A DNA stretch of 64,000 bases from Thermoanaerobacterium butyriciformans (GTDB lineage Bacteria > Bacillota > Thermoanaerobacteria > Thermoanaerobacterales > Thermoanaerobacteraceae). Where the stretch lies: contig NZ_JAGGLT010000004.1 of NCBI RefSeq assembly GCF_017874545.1, positions 1 to 64,000 on the forward strand, in the 5' to 3' direction. Made by a program: the position numbers and the translations under genes. Of this stretch, positions 14,584-24,346 are shown one piece after another (within the stretch, counting starts at the first letter, position 1; each line of letters opens with the position of its first letter). The notes beneath the pieces were generated by a model, which saw nothing but the letters and a program-made list of their open reading frames with translations, did no database searches and had not been told where the DNA came from.

Positions 14584-15783
14584 ATGAAAAGAAAAAGGAT
14601 AATTGCTGGTGCGGTTTTATTGGTGTTTATTAGCAGCATGTTGACATTTTATCTAACAAGGCTTATACCGCTTGCTTATGGCGAAGCTGTCATTATACCA
14701 AGAGAAGAATATGAGCTAATGCAGCAGTACAGCAAGCTTTTTCAAGTTAAGAACATATTGACAAATGATTATGTCGATAAAATAGATCAATCAAAACTTG
14801 TTGATGGTTCTATAAAAGGTCTTGCTAGCTCTCTGGGGGATCCGTATACAGTTTACATGGATAAAAAAGACTATCAAGATTTTACGACACAGACGACAGG
14901 TTCTTATGCAGGTGTCGGCATCGTAGTTTCAGTTGATAATGATGGACACATAGTTGTTGTATCTCCAATGAAAGGCACACCTGGTGAAAAAGCAGGAATA
15001 AAATCGGGTGATATAATAGTATCCGTAGACAATGTAAAAGTGAATGGAAATAACTTAGATAAAGCTGTTTCTTTAATGAAGGGGCCTCAAGGCACAAAGG
15101 TTTCACTTGTGTTAATGAGGGATAACAAACTTATAAATAAGACATTGACGAGAGAGATAATCAAGTTGCAGACAGTAAGCAGCACAATGCTGCCAAACAA
15201 AATAGGCTACATCAAAATGACGATGTTTGATGAAAATACATCGGCAGATTTTACTAAAGCACTGAATAATCTAAAAACTCAGGGTTTGAATGGACTGATA
15301 ATAGATTTGAGGGATAATCCTGGAGGGATTTTAGAGCAGTGTGTCAATGTAGCTGACGAACTTTTGCCGAAAGGGCTTATTGTATCAACTAAAGGTAGAA
15401 ATAAAAAGGATAATCAGGTTATATATGCAAAAGGTCCGGGATTGCAAAAGCCAATTGCCGTACTTGTCAATGGCGGAAGTGCCAGTGCATCTGAAATCCT
15501 TGCTGGCGCCATAAAAGACAGAAAAGTTGGAGTGCTGGTTGGAACCAAGACGTTTGGGAAGGGTCTAGTGCAATCAGTTATAGATTTTGGCGATGGAACT
15601 GCTCTTAAATATACTTCAGCAAGGTATTATACTCCAAATGGAGTAAATATTCAGGGGAAAGGCATTGAACCAAATTACGTCGTTGAGCTTCCTAAGAATT
15701 ACGTTGTGACAGATACACCTGATTTAAAAGGTGATACACAGCTTATAAAAGCATATGACATAATAAAATCGGAAATCAAATAA
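14584..15783 (+). CDS. ctpA: Carboxyl-terminal processing protease (S41 family)
   Basis: A 399-residue membrane-anchored or secreted S41 peptidase. Residues 1-25 form a signal anchor; a PDZ domain (about 100-185, GVGIVVSVDNDG...GEKAGIKSGDIIVSVD) binds substrate C termini. The protease core shows GSASASEILAGAIKD with the catalytic Ser and KTFGKGLVQS with the general-base Lys. Bacillus CtpB has this domain order and cleaves SpoIVFA during sporulation; in B. subtilis ctpB also neighbours ftsEX and minJ. The gene is followed 9 nt later by the PDZ membrane protein. Start ATG follows AGAAAGGAATG. Confidence 0.93.
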   Translation: MKRKRIIAGAVLLVFISSMLTFYLTRLIPLAYGEAVIIPREEYELMQQYSKLFQVKNILTNDYVDKIDQSKLVDGSIKGLASSLGDPYTVYMDKKDYQDFTTQTTGSYAGVGIVVSVDNDGHIVVVSPMKGTPGEKAGIKSGDIIVSVDNVKVNGNNLDKAVSLMKGPQGTKVSLVLMRDNKLINKTLTREIIKLQTVSSTMLPNKIGYIKMTMFDENTSADFTKALNNLKTQGLNGLIIDLRDNPGGILEQCVNVADELLPKGLIVSTKGRNKKDNQVIYAKGPGLQKPIAVLVNGGSASASEILAGAIKDRKVGVLVGTKTFGKGLVQSVIDFGDGTALKYTSARYYTPNGVNIQGKGIEPNYVVELPKNYVVTDTPDLKGDTQLIKAYDIIKSEIK

Positions 15784-15792
15784 GGTGTTTAT

Positions 15793-17025
15793 ATGGTATA
15801 TTTAAAGTTAATCTGGCTGATAGTAAAATCTATTGCTCTTATGATATTAAACCCACTTATGTGGTTAGTTGTAGCTTTTATATTTTTTCAGTATAAAAAA
15901 AATATAGAAATTGAAAGACAAATGGTGGGTAGAGAACAGACTTCTCTTAAGGATCAAGTTCTGGATTCCACCATATATGGGTTTTTGACGGGAATTTTAG
16001 GCAGCATAATCATAGTTTTGCTGGGTATAACAATCGACAATATAGGAATAGAGTATGTATTTCCTCTTGCAATATTATTGATGATTATAAACCCTAGATA
16101 TATATGTTTCTCTTATGCAGGAGGCATTGTATCAATCATAAGCTTAATAACGGGCTTTCCTAATGTTAATGTAGCTGGCCTTATGGCTATAGTCGGAATA
16201 CTTCACTTAATGGAAAGTATACTTATATACATTGATGGCTCTGTAAACAGCATACCGATTTTTGTAAGACTGAGAAATGGTAAAGTAGCTGGTGGATATA
16301 CCATGCAAAAATTCTGGCCAATCCCCTTTGTGGCATTATCCACGACCACAGCCATACTAGGTGGAGCATCATCTGTAAATATGCCTGATTGGTGGCCTCT
16401 TTTAGGTCCTTCATCAAATTTAAAAAACATAGTTTTTATTATGATGCCTGTAATTGCAGCATTGGGTTATGGAGATATTGCACTTACGGAGATGCCACAA
16501 AAAAGGGCACAAAAATCTTCAAAGAGACTTTTTGCGTTTAGCTTAATTCTTATAACATTTTCCTTACTAGGAAGTAAAATTTATATTTTTAAGTGGGTTG
16601 CCGCAATTTTTGGACCATTAGCACATGAGGTACTTATAATTATTGGCCAAAAGGAAGAAAGGAACAGAAAGCCGTTGTTCGAATCACAGGACAATGGATT
16701 GATGATTCTGTCTGTAATGAAAAATTCTCCTGCTGAGCATATTGGCTTAAAACCCGGCGATATCATATTGAAAATAAACGACATTCCTATAGATAGTGAG
16801 GAAGATATAAAAAGGCTGCTTTACAATAATCCCACAATATTGTTTATCATTGTAAAGGAACCTGATGGCAATTATGTGAAATATGAATACAGAAATTGCA
16901 AAGGCGTAAATTGGCTCGGTGTTTTAGTAGTACCACGCTATCCGGAAAATATATATCGTATAGATGAAATGGAAAATGGAGGTTTGTTAAAAAGTCTAAT
17001 CCGAAAATTCAGGAAGAAAAACTAG
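15793..17025 (+). CDS. MinJ-like polytopic membrane protein with PDZ domain
   Basis: A 410-residue membrane protein with seven to eight predicted helices in the first 270 residues and a C-terminal PDZ domain (about 295-365, MILSVMKNSPAEHIGLKPGDIILKINDIPIDSEEDI). This matches B. subtilis MinJ, which bridges DivIVA and MinD at the division site. The neighbourhood ftsE-ftsX-ctpA is the same as around minJ in Bacillus, which strengthens the call. Sequence identity to MinJ outside the PDZ is not obvious by eye, so orthology is inferred from topology and synteny. No protease motif is present. Confidence 0.75.
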   Translation: MVYLKLIWLIVKSIALMILNPLMWLVVAFIFFQYKKNIEIERQMVGREQTSLKDQVLDSTIYGFLTGILGSIIIVLLGITIDNIGIEYVFPLAILLMIINPRYICFSYAGGIVSIISLITGFPNVNVAGLMAIVGILHLMESILIYIDGSVNSIPIFVRLRNGKVAGGYTMQKFWPIPFVALSTTTAILGGASSVNMPDWWPLLGPSSNLKNIVFIMMPVIAALGYGDIALTEMPQKRAQKSSKRLFAFSLILITFSLLGSKIYIFKWVAAIFGPLAHEVLIIIGQKEERNRKPLFESQDNGLMILSVMKNSPAEHIGLKPGDIILKINDIPIDSEEDIKRLLYNNPTILFIIVKEPDGNYVKYEYRNCKGVNWLGVLVVPRYPENIYRIDEMENGGLLKSLIRKFRKKN

Positions 17026-17037
17026 GAGGTCATGCAA

Positions 17038-17754
17038 GTGTTTGTAGAAACTTATGAGACATATAATGCAGTTTACGACAAAATTCTAAAAGGTAAAGTA
17101 GTAGTTGTAATAGATACATTGAGAGCTACCAGTGTTATTACTACTGCTCTTGTCAATGGTGCAAAAGAGATAATTCCTGTTGTAGATATTGAAGATGCTA
17201 TAAATATTTCTGGCCATTTAGAAAGAGATATGATTTTATTAGGTGGTGAAAGAAATGCTGTAAAAATTGAAGGATTTGACTTATCAAATTCACCTCTGGA
17301 GTATTCAGAAGATGTTGTGAAGGGCAAGACTATTATAATAACTACAACAAATGGTACGAGGGCATTAAAGAAAGCCTCATCATCAGATGATGTAGTCGTT
17401 GGGTGTCTTCTAAATGTGACGTCTGTAGCAGATTACATTTACAAAGAAAATAAGGATGTAGTAATTATTTGTGCCGGAACAGAAGGGAAATTTTCTATCG
17501 ATGATATCATTACTGCCGGTGCTATATTGGATAGGCTTGAGAAACTTTCTCCGTATGAAAGTGATGATTTGTCTAAAGCGTCGTATTTTTTATATAAATC
17601 ATTTCAGGACAATATTTTAAACATAATGAAGTATGGGTATCATTTAAACAGAATTGAAAAGTTAGGTTTTCATGAAGATGTGGAGTTCTGTACGACTATA
17701 GATAAATTTTCAGTAGTTCCGAAATACGTAAATGGTGTAGTAAGATTGATATAA
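17038..17754 (+). CDS. comB: 2-phosphosulfolactate phosphatase (ComB family)
   Basis: A 238-residue protein of the ComB family, which removes phosphate from 2-phosphosulfolactate. Recognisable stretches are VVVIDTLRATSVITTALVNGA near the N terminus, LLGGERNAVKIEGFDLSNSP (about 66), IITTTNGTRALKKA (about 100) and VIICAGTEGKFSIDDIITAG (about 145). I prefer the GTG at 17038 (8 nt after AGGAGG) to the ATG at 17032 (2 nt after it). In methanogens ComB serves coenzyme M synthesis; in B. subtilis a homologue takes part in spore sulfolactate formation. No other gene of either pathway is nearby, so the physiological role here is open. Confidence 0.85.
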   Translation: MFVETYETYNAVYDKILKGKVVVVIDTLRATSVITTALVNGAKEIIPVVDIEDAINISGHLERDMILLGGERNAVKIEGFDLSNSPLEYSEDVVKGKTIIITTTNGTRALKKASSSDDVVVGCLLNVTSVADYIYKENKDVVIICAGTEGKFSIDDIITAGAILDRLEKLSPYESDDLSKASYFLYKSFQDNILNIMKYGYHLNRIEKLGFHEDVEFCTTIDKFSVVPKYVNGVVRLI

Positions 17755-17755
17755 A

Positions 17756-17773
17756 GCCGGCATTTGCCGGCTA
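17756..17773. other. GC-rich hairpin after comB
   Basis: AGCCGG C ATTTG CCGGCT forms a short, very GC-rich hairpin two bases after the comB stop codon in an A+T-rich region. It lacks a T tract on either strand, so it is not a textbook terminator; it may still terminate weakly or protect the mRNA 3' end. Confidence 0.5.
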
Positions 17774-17784
17774 AAAACATATGT

Positions 17785-17813
17785 TTGTGTTGATTTTTTA
17801 TATATGGTATAAT
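17785..17813 (+). promoter_or_regulatory. Sigma-A promoter of uvrBA
   Basis: TTGTGT (17785-17790), 17-nt spacer, TATAAT (17808-17813) with an extended TGG before the -10. I see no clear LexA box (CGAACN4GTTCG type) beside it. Confidence 0.6.
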
Positions 17814-17854
17814 ATTATAAAATGTTTGGAATGGATTTATAGAAGGTGTTAATC

Positions 17855-19840
17855 ATGAGTGAGTTTAAACTTGTGTCAGACTACAAGCCAACAGGTGATC
17901 AACCAGAAGCGATAAAAAAATTGACGGAAGGCGTCAATATGGGTCTTAAGTGCCAGACATTGCTTGGTGTTACTGGTTCTGGAAAAACATACACGATGGC
18001 TAATATCATAAAAAATGTTGATAAGCCTACGCTTGTTATAGCCCATAATAAGACTTTAGCGGCTCAGCTTTGCTCAGAATTTAAAGAATTCTTTCCGGAA
18101 AATGCCGTTGAATATTTTGTAAGTTACTATGATTATTACCAGCCTGAAGCATATGTTCCACAGACTGATACGTATATAGAAAAGGATGCATCTATCAACG
18201 AGGAGATTGATAAATTACGCCATTCGGCTACTGCGGCTCTTTTTGAGAGAAGGGATGTTATAATTGTTGCCAGTGTTTCATGTATATACGGACTGGGGGA
18301 TCCAGAAGATTATGAAGACTTGATGCTTTCCCTAAGACCAGGCATGGTAAAAGACAGAGACGAGATTTTAAAAAAATTGGTTGATATACATTACGAGAGA
18401 AATGACATAAATTTTGTCAGAGGCAAGTTTAGAGTAAGAGGAGATGTCATCGAAGTTTTTCCTGCATCATCATCTGATAAAGCTATCAGGATAGAGCTTT
18501 TTGGAGATGAGATAGACAGGATTACCGAGATAGATGTACTGACTGGAGAAATAGTTGGAGAGAGGAACCATGTGGTTATTTTCCCGGCTTCCCACTACGC
18601 CACGTCAAAAGAAAAATTAAAAAGGGCAATAGAAAGCATTGAAAAGGAATTGGAAGAAAGGTATAAAGAACTTAAAGATCAAGGCAAAATTTTAGAAGCT
18701 GAGAGACTTAAACAGAGGACAAATTATGACATAGAAATGCTCCAAGAAGTAGGCTATTGCTCAGGAATAGAGAATTATTCAAGGCACATATCAGGGAGGC
18801 CTGCCGGAAGCCCACCATATACGTTGTTAGATTATTTTCCCGATGATTTTTTGATGTTTATTGATGAATCCCACGTTACAATACCTCAGATTAGAGGGAT
18901 GTACAATGGAGACAGGGCTAGAAAGGAATCTTTAGTAGATTTTGGATTTAGGTTGCCGTCAGCATTTGATAATAGACCGTTAAAATTTGAAGAATTTGAA
19001 GATAGGATAAATCAGCTTATATGTGTATCCGCAACACCTGGGCCTTATGAGCTGGAGCATTCTGAAAGGGTTGTGGAGCAAATAATACGTCCTACAGGAT
19101 TAGTAGATCCTGAAGTTAAAGTAAAGCCTGTTAAGGGGCAGGTAGATGACCTTTTAAGCGAGATAAAAATAACTGTAGAAAAAGGTTACCGCGTATTAGT
19201 GACGACGTTGACAAAGAAAATGGCGGAAGATTTGACAGACTATTTCAATGATATGGGTGTGAAAGTGAAGTATCTCCATTCAGATATTGAGACGATAGAG
19301 AGAATGGAGATAATAAGGGATTTGAGGCTAGGAAAATTTGATGTCCTAATTGGAATAAATCTGCTGAGAGAAGGTCTTGATATACCTGAAGTGGCATTAG
19401 TTGCCATTCTTGATGCTGACAAAGAGGGCTTTTTGCGTTCTGAAACTTCGCTTATACAAACTATAGGTAGAGCTGCTAGAAATGCTGAAGGAAGAGTAAT
19501 AATGTATGCTGATACTATAACAGACTCTATGAAAAAAGCCATAAATGAGACAAATAGAAGAAGAGCCATACAGATGGATTACAATAAAAAGCACGGTATC
19601 ACCCCAAAAACGATTGTAAAAGGGATAAGAGATGTAATAGAAGCCACAAAAGTAGCAGAGGAAAAAGTTTCGTATAGTGTCAAGAAAGCAGAAGTAGTAG
19701 ACAAGGTATCTATTGAAAAAATGATAAGTGAACTAGAAAAAGAAATGAGAAAAGCTGCCAAGGAACTGGAATTTGAAAAAGCTGCTAAACTTAGGGACAG
19801 AATATTTGAACTTCAAAAGATGATTGAAAATGCTATATAA
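17855..19840 (+). CDS. uvrB: Excinuclease ABC subunit B
   Basis: A 661-residue UvrB, the damage-verifying helicase-like subunit of nucleotide excision repair. Seen in order: Walker [17 protein letters not shown] (about 35), the beta-hairpin region with [21 protein letters not shown] (about 93), FIDESHVT (Walker B), [12 protein letters not shown], helicase motifs V/VI ([26 protein letters not shown] and QTIGRAARN) and a C-terminal UVR domain ([26 protein letters not shown]) that contacts UvrC. The ATG at 17855 follows AGAAGGTG; a GTG nine bases upstream is less likely. uvrA follows 54 nt downstream. Confidence 0.97.
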   Translation: MSEFKLVSDYKPTGDQPEAIKKLTEGVNMGLKCQTLLGVTGSGKTYTMANIIKNVDKPTLVIAHNKTLAAQLCSEFKEFFPENAVEYFVSYYDYYQPEAYVPQTDTYIEKDASINEEIDKLRHSATAALFERRDVIIVASVSCIYGLGDPEDYEDLMLSLRPGMVKDRDEILKKLVDIHYERNDINFVRGKFRVRGDVIEVFPASSSDKAIRIELFGDEIDRITEIDVLTGEIVGERNHVVIFPASHYATSKEKLKRAIESIEKELEERYKELKDQGKILEAERLKQRTNYDIEMLQEVGYCSGIENYSRHISGRPAGSPPYTLLDYFPDDFLMFIDESHVTIPQIRGMYNGDRARKESLVDFGFRLPSAFDNRPLKFEEFEDRINQLICVSATPGPYELEHSERVVEQIIRPTGLVDPEVKVKPVKGQVDDLLSEIKITVEKGYRVLVTTLTKKMAEDLTDYFNDMGVKVKYLHSDIETIERMEIIRDLRLGKFDVLIGINLLREGLDIPEVALVAILDADKEGFLRSETSLIQTIGRAARNAEGRVIMYADTITDSMKKAINETNRRRAIQMDYNKKHGITPKTIVKGIRDVIEATKVAEEKVSYSVKKAEVVDKVSIEKMISELEKEMRKAAKELEFEKAAKLRDRIFELQKMIENAI

Positions 19841-19894
19841 TTATCCAAGAAATTATTTATACCACTTTGTTTCAATTGAAAGGAAGAAAGTAAA

Positions 19895-22678
19895 TTGGCA
19901 ATAGATAAAATCGTCATCAAAGGTGCAAAAGTTCATAATTTAAAAAATATAGATGTGGAGATACCGCGGGATAAATTTGTAGTAATAACTGGCCTATCAG
20001 GCTCTGGTAAATCTTCCCTGGCATTTGACACCATCTACGCTGAGGGTCAAAGAAGGTACGTTGAATCCCTCTCTGCGTATGCAAGGCAGTTTTTAGGGCA
20101 AATGGATAAACCTGATGTGGAGTATATCGAAGGTTTATCGCCTGCGATTTCCATAGACCAGAAGACTACCAATCGAAATCCTCGTTCAACAGTTGGGACA
20201 GTTACAGAAATCTACGATTATTTGAGGTTATTGTACGCAAGGATAGGCGTGCCGCATTGTCCTAAGTGCGGTAAAGAGATTTCAATGCAGACGGTAGACC
20301 AGATGGTAGACAGGATAATGAAATTAAGTGAAGGCACGAGGATACAGGTTCTTTCGCCAATCATAAGAGGGCGGAAAGGCGAATACCAGAAGCTTATGGA
20401 AGACATCAAGAAAAGCGGATACGTTAGAGTGAGAATAGATGGAATAATGTATGATTTAAGTGAAGAAATAAAATTAGAAAAGAATAAGAAACATACAATT
20501 GAAGTTGTCATAGATAGAATCATTATAAAACCACGTATCGAATCAAGACTTACAGACTCAATAGAGTCTGCTTTGAAATTATCCGACGGTGTTGTTACAA
20601 TCGATGTTATAGATGGAGAAGGATTTACAATGTCTGAAAAGTATTCATGCCCTGACTGCAATATAGGCATAGAAGAACTATCTCCAAGGATGTTTTCTTT
20701 CAATAGTCCATACGGGGCTTGCCCAACTTGTGCAGGACTTGGCGAATTTATGAGAATAGATCCTGATTTACTTATAAGAGATAGAAGTAAATCCTTAAAA
20801 GATGGAGTATTTTCAGGCTTTATAGTTTCACAAGAAAGCTACACATATCAAAATATATTGAATCTTGTAGAAAGCTTTGGATACACAGAAAATACTCCAT
20901 TAGAAGATTACAGTGATGATTTAATAAATATATTGTTGTACGGGAAAGATAAAAACGGTAAAAGGCATGGATTTGAAGGGATTGTAAATAATCTTGAGAG
21001 AAGATATAATTCTACAAATTCAAGCTTTATGAGGGAAGAAATCGAAAAGTACATGAGACCAATTGTTTGTCCTGATTGCCATGGTGCTCGTCTAAAACCT
21101 GAAGTGCTGGCTGTTACGGTAAGCGGTATGCCAATAAATAAGATAACCGATCTATCTGTGACAGAACTTTTGAGATTTATGGATGAGCTTAAATTGACAG
21201 AGAGAGAAGAGTTTATAGCGCATCAGATAATAAAGGAGATTAAAGCCAGACTTAATTTCTTAAAAGACGTAGGACTTGATTACCTTACTCTTTCAAGAAA
21301 TGCTGGCACTTTGTCAGGAGGAGAGTCACAGAGGATAAGGCTTGCAAGTCAGATAGGCTCAGGACTAGTAGGGGTCACTTATATTCTTGATGAGCCCAGC
21401 ATCGGGCTTCATCAAAGGGACAACGAAAGGCTTTTAAATTCCCTTAAAAAGTTAAAAGATCAAGGAAATACGTTGATTGTTGTAGAACACGATGAGGATA
21501 CGATGTTTGCGGCTGATTACATTGTTGATGTAGGTCCAGGGCCTGGAGAACACGGTGGTAAAATCGTGGCAGCAGGAACAGTAGAAGATATCATGGCATG
21601 TGAAGAATCTCTAACTGGCCAATATTTAAGCGGAAAGAAAAAAATAGATGTTCCTAAAACGAGGAGAAAACCTAATGGTCACTATTTGACAGTGCGTGGT
21701 GCTAGCGAAAATAATTTAAAAAACATCGATGTGACATTTCCTCTTGGGATTTTGATATGTATAACAGGTGTGTCCGGGTCAGGTAAAAGTACACTCATAA
21801 ATGAAATACTTTATAAAGCGCTTGCACAAAAATTGTACAAAGCTAAAGACATTCCTGGCAAATACTCATCTATAGAAGGGATTGAATTTATCGATAAAGT
21901 GATAAACATCGACCAGTCACCTATAGGAAGAACACCTAGGTCAAATCCAGCCACATATACAGGCGTATTTGATCCAATAAGAGAATTGTTTTCAAATACG
22001 CCAGATGCCAAAATGAGAGGTTATAAACCTGGCCGCTTTAGCTTCAATGTTAAAGGCGGAAGATGTGAGGCTTGTGGTGGCGATGGCATAATAAAGATAG
22101 AAATGAATTTCCTTCCTGATGTATATGTACCATGTGAAGTCTGCAAAGGCAACAGGTATAATAGGGAAACTTTGGATATAAAATACAAAGGTAAAAATAT
22201 TTCTGATGTTTTAAATATGACGGTGGAAGAGGCATTAGAGTTTTTTAAAAACATACCAAGGATAAAAAGCAAACTTGAGACATTAAATGATGTTGGACTA
22301 GGGTATATTAAACTGGGGCAGCCTTCCACACAGCTTTCTGGTGGCGAAGCCCAAAGGGTTAAGCTGGCAACAGAATTATCTCGACGTTCAACAGGAAAGA
22401 CTGTGTATATACTTGACGAGCCGACTACAGGACTTCATTTTGCTGATGTAGACAGGCTTTTAGATGTCTTAAACAGGCTTGTAGATGGAGGTAATACGGT
22501 TATAGTGATAGAACACAACCTTGACGTCATTAAATCAGCCGATTATATTATCGATATGGGACCTGAAGGCGGTGACAGAGGAGGAAGGATTGTGGCTACC
22601 GGTACACCGGAAGAAGTAGCTGAAAACAACTTTTCATATACTGGGCAGTTTTTGAAAAAAATTCTTGCCAGACAATGA
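19895..22678 (+). CDS. uvrA: Excinuclease ABC subunit A
   Basis: A 927-residue UvrA, the DNA-damage sensor ATPase. It has two ABC modules: Walker [15 protein letters not shown] (about 32-45) and [14 protein letters not shown] (about 629), signatures [12 protein letters not shown] and [12 protein letters not shown], and zinc-finger cysteine pairs CPKCGKE, CPDC/CPTC and CEAC/CEVC. Length is close to the usual 940. The start is a TTG at 19895 with GAAAGGAAG upstream. It follows uvrB as in most Firmicutes. Confidence 0.97.
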   Translation: MAIDKIVIKGAKVHNLKNIDVEIPRDKFVVITGLSGSGKSSLAFDTIYAEGQRRYVESLSAYARQFLGQMDKPDVEYIEGLSPAISIDQKTTNRNPRSTVGTVTEIYDYLRLLYARIGVPHCPKCGKEISMQTVDQMVDRIMKLSEGTRIQVLSPIIRGRKGEYQKLMEDIKKSGYVRVRIDGIMYDLSEEIKLEKNKKHTIEVVIDRIIIKPRIESRLTDSIESALKLSDGVVTIDVIDGEGFTMSEKYSCPDCNIGIEELSPRMFSFNSPYGACPTCAGLGEFMRIDPDLLIRDRSKSLKDGVFSGFIVSQESYTYQNILNLVESFGYTENTPLEDYSDDLINILLYGKDKNGKRHGFEGIVNNLERRYNSTNSSFMREEIEKYMRPIVCPDCHGARLKPEVLAVTVSGMPINKITDLSVTELLRFMDELKLTEREEFIAHQIIKEIKARLNFLKDVGLDYLTLSRNAGTLSGGESQRIRLASQIGSGLVGVTYILDEPSIGLHQRDNERLLNSLKKLKDQGNTLIVVEHDEDTMFAADYIVDVGPGPGEHGGKIVAAGTVEDIMACEESLTGQYLSGKKKIDVPKTRRKPNGHYLTVRGASENNLKNIDVTFPLGILICITGVSGSGKSTLINEILYKALAQKLYKAKDIPGKYSSIEGIEFIDKVINIDQSPIGRTPRSNPATYTGVFDPIRELFSNTPDAKMRGYKPGRFSFNVKGGRCEACGGDGIIKIEMNFLPDVYVPCEVCKGNRYNRETLDIKYKGKNISDVLNMTVEEALEFFKNIPRIKSKLETLNDVGLGYIKLGQPSTQLSGGEAQRVKLATELSRRSTGKTVYILDEPTTGLHFADVDRLLDVLNRLVDGGNTVIVIEHNLDVIKSADYIIDMGPEGGDRGGRIVATGTPEEVAENNFSYTGQFLKKILARQ

Positions 22679-22687
22679 GGTGTTTTT

Positions 22688-23089
22688 ATGTATCAACTGG
22701 CAGCAAATATATTAAAATATGTATTATTATTGCTTATATATCTATTTTTGTACAGAGTTTTTAAAATTATATATCTTGATATAAAAGGCGTAAGAAAAGA
22801 GAGAGAAGTAACAAAGGCAAAACTTGTGTCACTCTCTGGTAAAGGCAGCTTTAACCTTTTTGAGGTGACTACGATAGGAAGAGCTGATGACTGTGATATA
22901 GTCATGGAGAATCCTTACGTTTCCAGCAAACATGCCATGATTAGGAAAAATGGTAAAAAATTCATCATACAAGATTTAAACAGCACCAATGGCACATATG
23001 TAAATGGAAAACGCGTTAAAAATATAGCTAGGATTAAAAACAATGATGTAATAAAATTTGGCAATGAAGAGTACAGATTTTTGATTTAA
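22688..23089 (+). CDS. FHA-domain membrane protein
   Basis: A 133-residue protein with one N-terminal membrane helix (about 6-27) and a cytoplasmic FHA domain (about 45-133). The phosphothreonine-binding residues are present: IGRADDCDIV (Arg), PYVSSKHAMI (Ser, His) and LNSTNGTYVNGKRV. It lies 9 nt after uvrA and 12 nt before ftsW, followed by a penicillin-binding protein. This FHA-SEDS-PBP order resembles the actinobacterial fhaB-rodA-pbpA cluster, where FHA proteins link Ser/Thr kinases to wall synthesis. No Ser/Thr kinase gene is visible in the window. Confidence 0.88.
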   Translation: MYQLAANILKYVLLLLIYLFLYRVFKIIYLDIKGVRKEREVTKAKLVSLSGKGSFNLFEVTTIGRADDCDIVMENPYVSSKHAMIRKNGKKFIIQDLNSTNGTYVNGKRVKNIARIKNNDVIKFGNEEYRFLI

Positions 23090-23101
23090 GGTGGTATTTT
23101 A

Positions 23102-24346
23102 ATGGAAGAATATGTCAAGACAGGCTCAAAGGCTATGAAAGATATCTTTTTGATATTCGTAATAGCGTTTATGCTGCTTTTCATATATCATAAGCCTAAA
23201 GGCTTTGATACAATATACCTTACAATAGCCTTTTTGCCACTTATTTATATTGTATATTACCTACATGTCAGATTATTTCCAATGGGAGAAATTCAGCTTA
23301 TAATTTTAAGCTCTTTTTTGGCAGAGATGGGCCTTATAATGATATACAGAGTAGCGCCGGATTTGATTTTAAAACAGATTACGTGGATTTTTATTGGTTT
23401 CATCCTGTATTTTGTTTCATCTTACGCTTCTAAATACTATGACTTCTTCTATAAATTCAAATATGGGAATTATTTGTACTTGGCAATATCATTTATATTG
23501 CTGTTTTCTACGTTCGTATTAGGTAAAGAAATTGGAGGCTCTAAAAACTGGCTTACTTTTGGCTCCATTTCAGTGCAGCCGTCGGAAATTGTAAAGATAA
23601 TATATATAATTTTTCTTGCAAGGTACTTAAAGGATAATAAAACTGCAAAAGACATAATTAAAGTTGGCGCAATAACAATCGTTATTGTTGGAATATTAGT
23701 CATTGAAAAAGATCTGGGTACTGCCCTTTTGTTTTATTTGACAACTACATTTATGATATTTGCTGCAACATCTAGTCTTTTGTATACGGGTGTAAGCGTC
23801 GTTTTGCTAGGATTTGGCGGAGTAATTTCATATTTTCTTTTCAACCATGTTCGAGTAAGGATTCAGGCGTGGCTAAATCCATGGATGGATGTTCCTGGAA
23901 AGACATATCAGATAGCTCAATCGCTTTTTGCAATTGGTGCAGGAGGTTTTTTCGGTACCGGTCTTGGAATGGGGCATCCTGAATATATTCCTGTTGTGGC
24001 CAGTGACTTTATTTTTTCTGCTATAAGCGAAGAATTTGGTATGTTAGGTTCAGTTGCGATAATTCTAGTGTATTTTGTGATCATGTATAGAGGCATAAAA
24101 GTTGCACTTGATGCAAAAGATGACTTCGGAGCATTAATTGCGATAGGTCTTACAAGCATGTTTAGCTTGCAGGTTTTTACTATTATAGGCGGCGTCATTA
24201 AGTTCATACCACTTACAGGTGTAACACTGCCTTTTGTAAGCTATGGAGGCAGCTCAATGGTAATGAGCTTTATCACATTGGGTATGTTGAATGGTATCGC
24301 AGTAAGAGAGGATGAGGATGTTGAACAGTATGAACCGCAACATTAA
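23102..24346 (+). CDS. SEDS peptidoglycan polymerase, FtsW/RodA/SpoVE family
   Basis: A 414-residue polytopic protein with about ten membrane helices. Family hallmarks are GGSKNWLTFGSISVQPSEIVKI (about 145), EKDLGTALLFY (about 203), the large loop with NPWMDVPGKTYQIAQSLFAIGAGGFFGTGLGMG, and the C-terminal GVTLPFVSYGGSSMVMSF. SEDS proteins polymerise glycan strands from lipid II and work with a cognate class B PBP, here encoded by the overlapping next gene. Pairing with a PbpA-like PBP and an FHA protein makes it closer in context to actinobacterial RodA than to the main dcw-cluster FtsW. The exact subfamily is not resolved by eye. Confidence 0.9.
   Translation: MEEYVKTGSKAMKDIFLIFVIAFMLLFIYHKPKGFDTIYLTIAFLPLIYIVYYLHVRLFPMGEIQLIILSSFLAEMGLIMIYRVAPDLILKQITWIFIGFILYFVSSYASKYYDFFYKFKYGNYLYLAISFILLFSTFVLGKEIGGSKNWLTFGSISVQPSEIVKIIYIIFLARYLKDNKTAKDIIKVGAITIVIVGILVIEKDLGTALLFYLTTTFMIFAATSSLLYTGVSVVLLGFGGVISYFLFNHVRVRIQAWLNPWMDVPGKTYQIAQSLFAIGAGGFFGTGLGMGHPEYIPVVASDFIFSAISEEFGMLGSVAIILVYFVIMYRGIKVALDAKDDFGALIAIGLTSMFSLQVFTIIGGVIKFIPLTGVTLPFVSYGGSSMVMSFITLGMLNGIAVREDEDVEQYEPQH

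Noticed and set aside
17756-17773. GC-rich hairpin after comB as a strong terminator
   Set aside because: No T tract follows on either strand, so it was kept only as a hairpin of unclear role.
17785-17850. LexA-type SOS box before uvrBA
   Set aside because: I looked for a CGAAC-N4-GTTCG-type site and found none convincing near the promoter.
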